This document shows positions 56,076-64,000 of a stretch of 64,000 nucleotides of DNA, one piece after another. Under the pieces are notes generated by a model. It had not been told where the DNA came from. It saw only the letters and a program-made list of their open reading frames with translations, and did not search any database. The stretch is taken from positions 1-64,000 of the forward strand of contig JADNRX010000155.1 of assembly GCA_015501595.1 (NCBI GenBank), given 5' to 3'. A program made the position numbers and the translations under genes. The stretch's first letter is position 1. Each line of letters begins with the position of its first letter. The DNA comes from Hymenopellis radicata. Its lineage: Eukaryota > Basidiomycota > Agaricomycetes > Agaricales > Physalacriaceae.

Positions 56076-56358
56076 AGCGGGGCGTTGGCCGGTCGGGAAA
56101 AGACTGGATTTGCGCGAGGACGCCCTCCGGGATTGCGAGACGCCTGCATAAGGGAAGGACGCTCCCGCACGAGGCTACCCCATGCTATATACACGGCTAC
56201 ATGGTGGGCAAGCGGGTCAATGTTTAAACGTTGATCAAGGACAAATTAGCTGTCACTTGCGCCGAATTCGTCCATGGTCACGTGTTCGATTCTTGGTGAT
56301 GTCCTTTCTTTTCTTTTCTGTCTTTCGTTATCTTAGCAGGTACAGCAACGTACAATAA

Positions 56359-57087
56359 TCATAATATTCGACTACCGAGGGGCCCAGTGCCATTCGATTG
56401 CCTCTGTCCCCAAGTATCTACCCAAACCCTGCGAATCACCTTGTTATCTTCCCGCCCATCGCGGTCACCCCGATCTGGAAGCTCTTGTTCCTCTGCGTCA
56501 GCCTCGTTGCGCTCTACACCAAATGCTCGATCGAATGCCCGCTCTCGGTCGTTATGCTCCCTCATCGCGGTCCAAATGAACTGGCATCCAGTATCATACG
56601 TGACCCACCCCGGGCGTGTTAACCTATTGTATGTAACGTCTTCGACGATGTCACCACAGCGTAGAAGCAATTGATCCGCCTCCCGCTTCTTCAAGTCAAC
56701 TGCCGTCCTGTGTGCATTATAAGCTGCTTTCACAAGCCCGTTAGCCATACCCACAAATAGGTGGGACGAATGCGTACCTTCTACGGTTTCGTACGTGCTC
56801 CGGGGCTCAGTGAACTCGCGCATGAGGTGCGCGAGACGAGGCCAGTTACCACCGGACAGTGACAGACCAAGCGCTAACCGAAAGACCGTTGCGAATTGGC
56901 GATTGTACGATAACCATCCCAAATGGGCGAGCTCCTCCTTTGATACAATGTGGCAAGCCTCTAGGCGAGTGATTAACCATCTCCTTGCAGCTCCTCGAAC
57001 ATCGCGACGAGCTCTACGTTCGCTGAGCCATCCTCGGACGTCCCTGACGCACTCGGGCTGTGAAACTCCGCTAGAGCGCGCTGCACA
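56359..57087 (-). CDS. Unknown protein between two KDZ copies
   Basis: After an acceptor at about 57088 the frame is open to a stop at 56359, reading DCAARSSGVSQPECVRDVRG, ACHIVSKEELAHLGWLSYNR, MREFTEPRSTYETVEGTHSS, NRLTRPGWVTYDTGCQFIWT and a charged EEQELPDRGDRDGREDNKVI. It is about 240 residues long and intact. I recognise no domain. The 5' exon should lie within the repeated segment at 57.09-57.37 kb. It could be a passenger gene of the KDZ element or a captured host exon. Confidence 0.5.
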   Translation of the reverse strand, partial: CAARSSGVSQPECVRDVRGWLSERRARRDVRGAARRWLITRLEACHIVSKEELAHLGWLSYNRQFATVFRLALGLSLSGGNWPRLAHLMREFTEPRSTYETVEGTHSSHLFVGMANGLVKAAYNAHRTAVDLKKREADQLLLRCGDIVEDVTYNRLTRPGWVTYDTGCQFIWTAMREHNDRERAFDRAFGVERNEADAEEQELPDRGDRDGREDNKVIRRVWVDTWGQRQSNGTGPLGSRIL

Positions 57088-57089
57088 AT

Positions 57090-58195
57090 CCTAAGAGAAT
57101 GTAAGCACCGTGCCAGCGGTTAGAGAGTTACGACGTACCGTTTTGCGCGGACCACGCCAAACGTCCTCTCCTCGTTGGAATTGAAAGGGCGGCGAGAATA
57201 CACTGGGGGGCCATGGGTCTGTAAAACTCACCAATGATGCTTTATGCTCACCCGACAGGTGTTATTCCAAATTCTCGCGCAAGGAACAATTGCAAACGCA
57301 CGATTTTCAACTTGAATTCTATGTCCGACGTGTCCATCAGAAACGAGATAACAAGGATGAATTATTCTACCGTCTGGAGACGCCGATACAGATTTAGAAT
57401 GTCGATGGTCACACAAGTGTCCGGATATCGTGGTGTGGCGGGATAGAGTCCGCTCCGCAATAACTGCTGGCGCCGATGTTCGCCGTCCGACAGACTACTC
57501 GTACAATCACAATACCGCATTTCCACCTGGTGCACTCCGTTGACGTGCATAACCGTCATTATGTGAGGCGTGGCGTCCGGAACAGGACACCTAGCTCCCT
57601 GGTGGCCGAGCTGATACACGAGGCCGATCTCGCGGAGGGAAATCGTCTGCCATGTCGCGTCGCGCCAGACCTGCAAACACGCCATAAGCAACTGAGCTCT
57701 TCATTCAACGTGTAGGCTTACCTGAATGGCATGGACCGGTGCACGCTCATGTCTTTTTAAACAGCACGTTCGGCATTCTAAGAAGGCCCCACAGCTCAGA
57801 CAATGAAACAGCTCTTCGCACTGCACCGCGTCTCCAGCGTCGGTCGACTGCCGTTCAATCGGTACCCCTATGCACTCCGCCTTCAGAGGCGCATCACAGC
57901 ATGAGCACCTCGGGTTTCGTGTCGTGTTCCTTAGCCCATGTCGTCGCATCGTCTCTTCCAGAACGCTAAGAGAATGTGAGCACCGTCCAGGCCGGTACAA
58001 AGTTACAACGTACCATCGTTGCGCGATCTACGGGGTCCATGTGTCTATAAAACTCACCAGCGACACTTTATGCTTACCCGACATTCCAAATTCTCGCGCA
58101 AGGAACAATTGCAAACGCACGATTTTCAACTTGAATTCTATGTCCGACGTGTCCATCAGAAACGAGATAACAAGGACCAATTATTCTACCGGGGC
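57090..58195. repeat. Direct repeat pair (57090-57372 and 57966-58195)
   Basis: The two segments share TAAGAGAATGT(A/G)AGCACCG at the left and a nearly identical block of about 110 bp from ATTCCAAATTCTCGCGCAAG (57262 and 58083), ending just before ATTATTCTACCG. The second unit lacks about 60 bp present in the first. The intervening 0.6 kb is the KDZ CxC2 fragment, so these repeats frame it. Confidence 0.85.
57362..58000 (-). pseudogene. KDZ transposase fragment, N-terminal CxC2 region only
   Basis: It reads LRNTTRNPRCSCCDAPLKAE, CEELFHCLSCGAFLECRTCC and KRHERAPVHAIQ, then after an intron VWRDATWQTISLREIGLVYQ, HIMTVMHVNGVHQVEMRYCD and ILNLYRRLQTVE. The cysteine cluster is unbroken, unlike in the longer copy at 55.5 kb, and serves as a reference for that copy's lost base. 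The core and C-terminus are missing. Confidence 0.8.
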
Positions 58196-58198
58196 GCC

Positions 58199-58897
58199 TT
58201 AGCAGGACGGGCATAGCGGTACAAGCCCGCCTTGAGGCGTCTCCAAACCGCATCCGTCGTCTCCAATCCCATTTTGAACTCCTGGCGAAGAGACTGATTG
58301 GTGCGGATATCGACGGCCACTGTGACGAGGTCCTCTGTGGGTATAGATCCCCATTGCTTTGAATTTCATCTCCAGCTGCGACGCGTCGTATGCAGCCAGA
58401 AAATGACCAACATCGTCGTGAATGAAGCGTGTCTCCGCCGCTTTCACGAAATGAGGGTCTGGCTTAGCATCCAAAGAGTCGACTGGGCCACCTATGTCCC
58501 GATTTTAGGTTTCCGCCAGACAATGAAATAAGACAAGATACTCACGAAGGGCTTGGACACCATTGCCAAGCTCGTAGTCTGCGCGAATGGGGCGGCGAAC
58601 GCGTACATGCTGCTCTAGGCGTCTTGAGGAGGGTCAGAGGGGATACGGAACGCCAGCATGTAACTCACTTGCGACACAAGAAAGCCGACTTAGTGGACGC
58701 CTTGGTGAACGTCAACGTCTGTTGCGTCAACTTCTTCGGGACGAATAAAGTTGCCTTGGACGTGGGCTTTCTCCCAGAGAACGAGCTAGGATGAGAGGTT
58801 TTGTGGTTAGATTGAGACGACTGCTAAGGTTGACGCGAGGGAATTTGCTGGGGGAGCGCGACGGCGTCGAACTGGGAGAAAGCGGGGGAGAAGCCAT
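58199..58897 (-). CDS. Unknown Ser/Pro-rich protein, probable spliced gene
   Basis: Start ATG at 58895-58897 gives MASPPLSPSSTPSRSPSKFP. Further exon-like pieces read SFSGRKPTSKATLFVPKKLT, TFTKASTKSAFLCRK, EQHVRVRRPIRADYELGNGV and DAKPDPHFVKAAETRFIHDD with VGHFLAAYDASQLEMKFKAM. The last part changes frame near 58345. A GTCAAC...CTAACC...CTAG interval near 58785-58835 looks like an intron. No domain recognised; the 3' end runs into the direct-repeat unit. Confidence 0.4.
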
Positions 58898-59049
58898 CTG
58901 CCCGAAGGATGCCCTCCAAGGCGCTATTTAAGGCAATCCGGTGAATCCGGGCCTATCTGATGCATTGGGAAGGGAGGGTGGTCAGGGCATGAACGTACTT
59001 CGGGGTGCGGATAATGCCAAAAGTTCCGGGTTGATTCGTGTCGGGGGGA

Positions 59050-59285
59050 GACAGAACATCTAGTAGGAAAGGAGCGACCGTTGGTGGACGCGTTGTCCAC
59101 GCGTTGTGAAGATAACCCAATAAGCAGGATGGTAGTTCAGGTCAAGTCGTGAATCCCAAAAAGGAAGGATATTGGGCCTACGCGAGCGTGGAGGGACAGC
59201 AAAATGACCGGCGACTGGGATTCGAACCCAGGTCTCCATGGGACCACCACGGCATGCTGGACCACTGCACCACCCCAGTCGAGAA
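59050..59285 (-). repeat. tRNA-derived SINE-like element 1
   Basis: On the minus strand, box A TGGTGCAGTGG is followed about 30 nt later by a perfect box B, GGGTTCGAATCCC (59216-59228 on the + strand). The acceptor stem does not pair, so this is not a functional tRNA. About 160 bp of non-tRNA sequence follow down to near 59050 and may be the SINE body. Confidence 0.6.
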
Positions 59286-59391
59286 TTAATATGAATTTCA
59301 TAGTGATGTTGCGGGAGTCCTGAGTCCGGGAAAGCTGTGGAAGCCAAAAAGAGAGAACGGATTATCTAAAAATGTTTCTCAACCATACAAA

Positions 59392-59470
59392 TTGCACACA
59401 CGGGGACTCGAACCCGAAGCCGGCCAACAAGTGCATCGAGCACAGTAACTACTTAGCCACTGGTGCTTGT
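59392..59470 (-). repeat. tRNA-derived SINE-like element 2
   Basis: On the minus strand, box A AGTGGCTAAGTAG and box B GGGTTCGAGTCCC stand in tRNA-like spacing. The seven bases on either side pair at four positions plus one wobble, and the anticodon stem-loop is five bases too irregular for a working tRNA. Its box A resembles those of the array at 0.7-2.6 kb (GTGGCTAAGC). Confidence 0.55.
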
Positions 59471-59972
59471 TTTGGGTGGACAGTTGGCTGGAGTCAAGGC
59501 TCTATTGAAAGTCAGTCGATCTGATCAATCGTACGCGTTCAAACTACGCCCATGGCCCACAGGATTTTATTCTCATTCGGTCCCAAGTCTGACCTCGTCT
59601 TCAAGGCGGCGGATAGTATTGTCTTGCGTAATGCACGCATTATCTGCCAGCTAACCTTGGACAGAGCCGTATTAGACTCACAATACTCATAAGTGTCTAG
59701 GGAACCCAAGTACAAAAAGAAAGGTGTCTACGGTTGAAATGATAATGTGGATGTATCTAGCATCCTAATTTAAGATTATTTGTGTACTTAGAATGGTCGG
59801 AAAGGAGCGTTACATGGTATACTAGTAAAAAGTCTAGTGAATTTATGATCGAGAATGGACTTACCTTACTGCATTATGCGATCGACACGGTTGCTTCTTG
59901 ACATCGACCTACCTTGACACATCGGACCGGCAATCATCCTGGCTCACGGTCACATCCGCTCACGAGTTGGCT

Positions 59973-60693
59973 ATGGGTCGAAAGGCCGTTTATCTAAGTG
60001 CCGAGGACCGTGAATATGCGCGCAGAGAGACGAAAGCTCAATATTGGCAACGGTATGTACAGGTGAACAGTTCGCGTTTTCAGATGTTCTAACGTGTATT
60101 TCTAAGTAATCGTAAAACATTGAATGCAAGGGCGCGTCAGCGTTATCAGGCGAGGAAGGAGAGCCGTACAGTAGACGGGCGAACGAAGGCTGGAAAGGCA
60201 GGGCAGTACGAGTCAGTCGACGAATATGAGGCGTCGTGAGTCCTTGACATGCTAACCTTGGATGTTAACTCTGAGCTCGTGAAACTCTAGTCTTGATGAA
60301 TCTAACCTAACCCGCAACCTTCGCCGCAAGTATCTACGACTTGAAGCCGGACTAATGGCGCATACAAACAACTCCCTCTATGATTGGGCGCACGAGCTCT
60401 GTCGAATCGCCATGCAGCATCTGGACGACCACGACGCCGGTTCCAAGGCCCTCATAGAAGCCAGTGAAAGTCCGCGGAAGTGGTGGGATAAGGCGAAGTC
60501 TATCGAGGGGCAGGTTGAGGAGCAGGTTGGGGAAGGAACTTTGCTTGACTATATCCGCCGACGTAATGGACGGTTCGAATATGCCGTTGAGTCTGTTGTA
60601 AACATTAACTTCCATCTGTCCTTTAATACCTTAGAGGAGGAGAGAGCTTATGGCCGGTTGTACTACTCCTCACATCATGCAGACATCCTGTAG
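59973..60693 (+). CDS. Unknown basic/helical protein, 203 residues
   Basis: Three exons (59973-60052, 60107-60235, 60291-60693) join in phase to 612 nt. The N-terminus MGRKAVYLSAEDREYARRET and ARARQRYQARKESRT are rich in Arg, Lys and Ala and predicted to be helical. The pattern AEDRxxARRExKxxYWxRNRxxLNxRARxRY is common in fungal proteins found near KDZ elements, where it may be a DNA-binding helix. That link is recalled, not verified. The rest, LRRKYLRLEAGLMAHTNNSL and EASESPRKWWDKAKSIEG, is acidic/helical. No enzyme motif is seen. Confidence 0.6.
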
Positions 60694-60773
60694 GCGTAAT
60701 CACAAATATACGAGCTGAAAGTGGGCATAGATTGTGTGAAGTGGTTACTCTAGTATACATATAAGATCTGCGA

Positions 60774-61741
60774 CTACTTAGAGGGGGTTAACAGCATAAT
60801 ACGACGGTCAGCACACGCAGCGACGTATTCCTTCAGAGCCTCCTCGTAGCTAGTATAACTGCGATGCGTGCTGCCAGGAATACCGACATGGTGGAAGGCA
60901 GCTTCGATGCTGATAAAAGCAACTATAATTATCGAAATGAGCGAACGAAGAGCCGAAGACTTACTAATTGTTGTAGAGTCCTGGTCGAGTCCCGGCGAAG
61001 ATGGCATACCAGGCATTACGGCGCACGCCGGCGCTAAGCGGTGTCTGGGCAGACCAGACATCAGGAACTGGGGCCTGCACGCGTCGGGAGCTGTAGATGG
61101 TTCGGGGCCCTGATGTCGGGTGAACTAATCCATGCTTCGACGCGTAGTCATACGCCGCATCTGCCATGGTTCGGGTGCGATAGCCTTGATAGATAGAGCC
61201 AGTTTGGTGCAAGATCTGTGCCTCACAGGCATCCCTGAAATCTGATTAGACTTGTCCACGAGTAGGAGGAAGAGGGAAACTACCAAGTGGCGTACACGCC
61301 AGGGATCGTACCCACAAAAACGACATATGCTCCTGCACGCTTTTTGGTGGGACGTTTCTTGGGGGAGACACGGCTGACATGGGCGTTCGATTGTTGCTGC
61401 GAGTATCCAGCATCCGACCTAGCGCATGTTCAACGCAAAATCAAATAAGATCAGACAGTAACTAACCAATGAGAGGTAATCCGCGTGGTACCACCTTGAT
61501 TCACCGCATACAGCCTGGAAGGGGAAGACACAGCTAGTCCCGCGAATGCGGCTGCAAGGGTATCTTCTGCAAGGTCGTCTTTCGCAGCGTCCTGTTTGGT
61601 GGTGATAGCAGGAGGCAGGCTAGGTTGATGGGGCTTGTTGGAGGTGCGGAGGGAAGACGGGCGTTCATCTTCAGAGTCGGTCAACAGCCAGATCACATCA
61701 TCCTCACTATGAGGCGGGGGATCGGATGTCCGCATCGACAT
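60774..61741 (-). CDS. Protein with two RNase H1 N-terminal (viroplasmin-type) domains
   Basis: Four exons (61467-61741, 61284-61418, 60965-61234, 60774-60909) join in phase to 816 nt, giving 271 residues. An acidic Ser/Pro-rich N-terminus (MSMRTSDPPPHSEDDVIWLL) precedes a first domain AYVVFVGTIPGVYATWDACE followed by GSIYQGYRTRTMADAAYDYA, and a second AWYAIFAGTRPGLYNNYIEA followed by THRSYTSYEEALKEY. The order YxVxxGxxPGxYxxWxxxxxxxxGxxxxxYxSxxxAxxA is that of the N-terminal domain of RNase H1 (also in caulimovirus viroplasmin), which binds RNA-DNA or double-stranded RNA. No RNase H catalytic domain follows, so it is a binding-only protein. The neighbour at 61.9-62.4 kb has a related domain. 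Confidence 0.75.
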
Positions 61742-61885
61742 GGTAGCTACAGTGGGAGTGCGTACGATAAGAACTTGGCATTTATGGGACTACACGTGGG
61801 ACATGTGATACGAAAGACCAATCGGGGATAGTCAACACCGGCTCAGATATTTCCCTAGACTATAACGCAGGTTCCACAGACAAGG

Positions 61886-62395
61886 CTAGGGAAGGCATGA
61901 GTATTGGAAAAAGACGTCTGATGGAGAAATGGGGTCATACCGGTCGCGGCGAGACTTCCGCCACTTGCCGATATTGACTTTGCCGGCAGCAAGGTCCTCG
62001 TTGAAATATTGGAGGGCGCAGAATGACTGTGTCGCTTCTTCTTGAAGCCTCCCGAAACGCCGTTCGTGAACTCAGCGGCTAGAGATCTAAAAGAAATAAG
62101 GTAGAATTAGCAGAGACGAGTAAGAGAGAAACTGGAGGACTGACGCATCAGTGACGATGCCAACTTTGACGCCGACAGTAATACAGTAGAAGAACGTCTT
62201 GCTACCATCAGGCGCAGCGGGTAGGTAGGCAGGCTTGAGGGGGCCACGCGGCACGGAGGAGAACAGCACGCCTGACCGGAGAGGATACTGGTCATCAACA
62301 TAATCATGCGCGGGAATGAGTGGGTCGTAGACGCATTGCGGAGGGAACCACGATGGAGGCGTTGAGACGACGGGATACGGAGGCGGAGACGACAT
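61886..62395 (-). pseudogene. Neighbouring RNase H1 N-terminal-domain gene with one-base break
   Basis: Exon 1 (62145-62395) reads MSSPPPYPVVSTPPSWFPPQ and later KTFFYCITVGVKVGIVTDA. After an intron, exon 2 reads SLAAEFTNGVSGGFKK and then, one frame over, EATQSFCALQYFNEDLAAGK to a stop at 61886. The second frame restores the expected domain end, so a base appears to have been lost near 62050. If the sequence is right, the normal frame ends with an unrelated Ser-rich tail. It shares the domain type with the gene at 60.8-61.7 kb, suggesting local duplication. Confidence 0.5.
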
Positions 62396-62709
62396 GCCGT
62401 CTAAGAGGTGGGCAATTAGAAGCGATGCTGGGATGGACGAGTGTACGCACGACTGTCAGGGGAGGTGACCTCGGCTGGGGATGCTTTGGCATCGCCAGCA
62501 GGGGACGTGTCTTGGACTGAGACGGACATGAGCGCTGATGAGAGAGAAAGAGATGGGGAATCCGGGTAACGAGTCTGCTGAGTTAGATAAGGTGAGGGAG
62601 GAAATTGAAATGGAGTGCATGGCAGATGGCACGTTGCTCTTTCTAGAATAATTCGCCCGTGTCCTGCCAAGTTCCTCTCGCCACTTAGTCTGGGAACCAA
62701 TCCGACACG
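62396..62709. promoter_or_regulatory. Divergent intergenic region
   Basis: About 310 bp between two divergent start codons (62395 minus, 62710 plus). It should contain both promoters. No clear TATA box is seen. Confidence 0.4.
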
Positions 62710-64000
62710 ATGGCGCGCACGACAGCGCCGCACATTGGCGGGAAGAAAAAGTACGTGAAGAAGGCCAAGAGCGAGCGAGGGAATCGTAAAGGCTGGATGG
62801 AAGGCATGAGGGCTAAGTTATTTGTGCCCTTGGTCCCACGCTTCGCAGACACCGTCGACACTGGTTGGCAGGCGGCGGACGAGTACATGAAGGTCCTCCA
62901 AAATCTGTATCACTTCCACTTTCCCTACCCCATGAAGGATAGCGAGGAGCCGGCCGAACTGAAGGAATACGATCCCCTCAAAGTCGTACCTGACGACGAC
63001 TCGGGATTGACAGACGATGAGCTGAGGATGAAACGCGCGCACATTACCAGGATTAACACCGTGTGTATATCACTGATACTTATGAATATGGACTGAATGC
63101 GACGTGCTCCCGACAGGTGTTGCGGCGATGGCTTGTTTATCACGCGAGGAGATTCCGCAAGCGCTTCAGAAAGCTCACGCGTCGCGACGCCACAGACACC
63201 TACGAAATTTTGATGGCACGGTTGTCAGGCGTGACGAAGCCGCCGAAGCAGGCTCATGCCTCGCATATCTTTCGGCGGGAGACGGAAGAGCAAATCAAAA
63301 AGGCCATCGCAGAGAAATGGGAGAAGGTCACAGTCAAGAAGAGCAAGCTCCCGGACGTGGCGTTCAGAAACAAGGTTACGGACGCAATGTTGAAGGCGCT
63401 CCCGAAGGAGGAGCAGAAGAGATACGAGACCATCGCGAAGGCGGAGGGGGACCGGAAGAAGGAGGAATATCAAGCGCTGTTAACAGCGCCGCCCTCGCGA
63501 GCACCAGAGGATCGCGCAGCGTACGTATTGTTGATTTCATGGTGGAGGAAAATACACTAACGAATTTTGTAGCGCGGTGGGCAATTTGGAGAATTTTATT
63601 GGTGACATCAATCGAGGGTGCGAGGAGAGGACATTCATGCGCCTGTTCACGCTGGCGGGAGGACCAACGAACGAGTCAAACGGCGAGATTAGCACTAAGA
63701 GGTAGGTTCACATGTAACGGCGGATATCCCGATACTAATGCCTGATTAGTTACAGCACGAGCAAGAATATCGCGCCCGTACCGTTGTCGTTTCAAGAATG
63801 GCTGGGCCCCACAGAGCTGGCAAAACTGCTTGGTTTGTGGTCCAAGTACCTCGCGACTTGTTACACCCCGGAGGACCGCCAAAGCGTCATTATACCAGAC
63901 GCTGCTCGCGGGCCCCTTGTCGCTACCCAACCTATAAATGGACAAACCGTGGTTGAAGGAGCGTCGGGTGCAGCGCTACAACCTATAAATGGACAAACCG
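62710..64000 (+). CDS. Unknown protein, cut by window end
   Basis: The ATG at 62710 gives MARTTAPHIGGKKKYVKKAK. Exons 62710-63060, 63118-63520, about 63573-63702 and 63751 onward join in phase. The protein has a basic N-terminus, FHFPYPMKDSEEPAELKEYD, a helical part KRFRKLTRRDATDTYEILMA, HIFRRETEEQIKKAIAEKWE with LPKEEQKRYETIAKAEGDRK (resembling HMG-like or coiled-coil sequence), and then NFIGDINRGCEERTFMRLFT and IAPVPLSFQEWLGPTELAKL. At the window end a repeat LQPINGQT appears, encoded by a 22-bp direct repeat at about 63927 and 63979. The HMG resemblance is weak. The gene continues beyond the window. Confidence 0.6.

Larger units (their letters stand above)
58898..59972. other. Intergenic with two tRNA-like SINE heads
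   Basis: No protein gene. Apart from the two tRNA-like segments listed separately, the sequence is unremarkable. Confidence 0.5.

Noticed and set aside
59211..59285. Functional tRNA gene on the minus strand
   Set aside because: A and B boxes are good but the acceptor stem does not pair and no anticodon arm forms, so it is listed as SINE-like.
63200..63480. HMG-box call for the gene at the window end
   Set aside because: Lys/Glu-rich helical sequence with FRNKVTDAML...EEQKRYE resembles HMG boxes only loosely, and the key aromatic residues could not be matched.
63104..63745. 213-codon + strand frame
   Set aside because: It overlaps the real gene in another frame and runs through its introns, so it is a shadow.

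Overview
The window looks like genomic DNA of a basidiomycete fungus, most likely an Agaricomycete. Genes are broken by short GT-AG introns of about 45-75 nt with CTAAC/CTGAC-like branch points. There are remains of KDZ transposases with the CxC2 cysteine cluster, several non-LTR retrotransposon reverse transcriptases, F-box-like leucine-rich proteins and proteins with RNase H1 N-terminal (viroplasmin-type) domains. No rRNA, CRISPR or prokaryotic features were seen.

Layout. 0-10 kb is mostly host genes: the C-terminus of a tetraspanin, a non-coding stretch with repeated tRNA-like A/B boxes, a class I histone deacetylase (Rpd3 type), two divergently transcribed secreted beta-trefoil-like proteins, and an SRPK-like protein kinase. 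10.4-12.8 kb is copy 1 of a segmental duplication whose second copy lies at 25.9-29.3 kb. The pair carries a SUZ-domain gene and a gene resembling the Clp1-like family. Each copy appears to keep one of the two genes intact and lose the other. Copy 2 also carries a 1.1 kb piece of a non-LTR element. 13.8-16.5 kb contains about ten short intron-like segments on the + strand, several with their donor inside a small inverted repeat. 17.2-25.4 kb holds two diverged copies of a long unclassified repeat full of intron-like punctuation. One copy is split by a 5'-truncated LINE, and part of the repeat recurs at 47.1-48.3 kb.

28.7-36.2 kb has a Clp1-like gene, two F-box-like paralogues and a decayed gene that has a second decayed copy at 48.9-49.3 kb. 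36.3-39.1 kb is a long open reverse-transcriptase reading frame. 39.6-45.8 kb carries a C2H2 zinc-finger gene and the MAP65/Ase1 spindle-midzone gene. 46.3 kb has a perfect 50-bp palindrome. 51.3-58.9 kb is dominated by a degenerate KDZ transposase and a second KDZ fragment. 59.2-59.5 kb has two tRNA-like SINE heads on the minus strand. 59.9-64 kb has a basic/coiled protein gene, a gene with two RNase H1 N-terminal domains, a broken neighbour with a third such domain, and a gene running off the window end.

The housekeeping genes (HDAC, Ase1, kinase, SUZ protein, tetraspanin) are separate loci and form no pathway together. The window reads as ordinary gene islands set in repeat-rich, repeatedly duplicated DNA. 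Exon boundaries below were read by eye, and functions rest on motif recognition without database searches.
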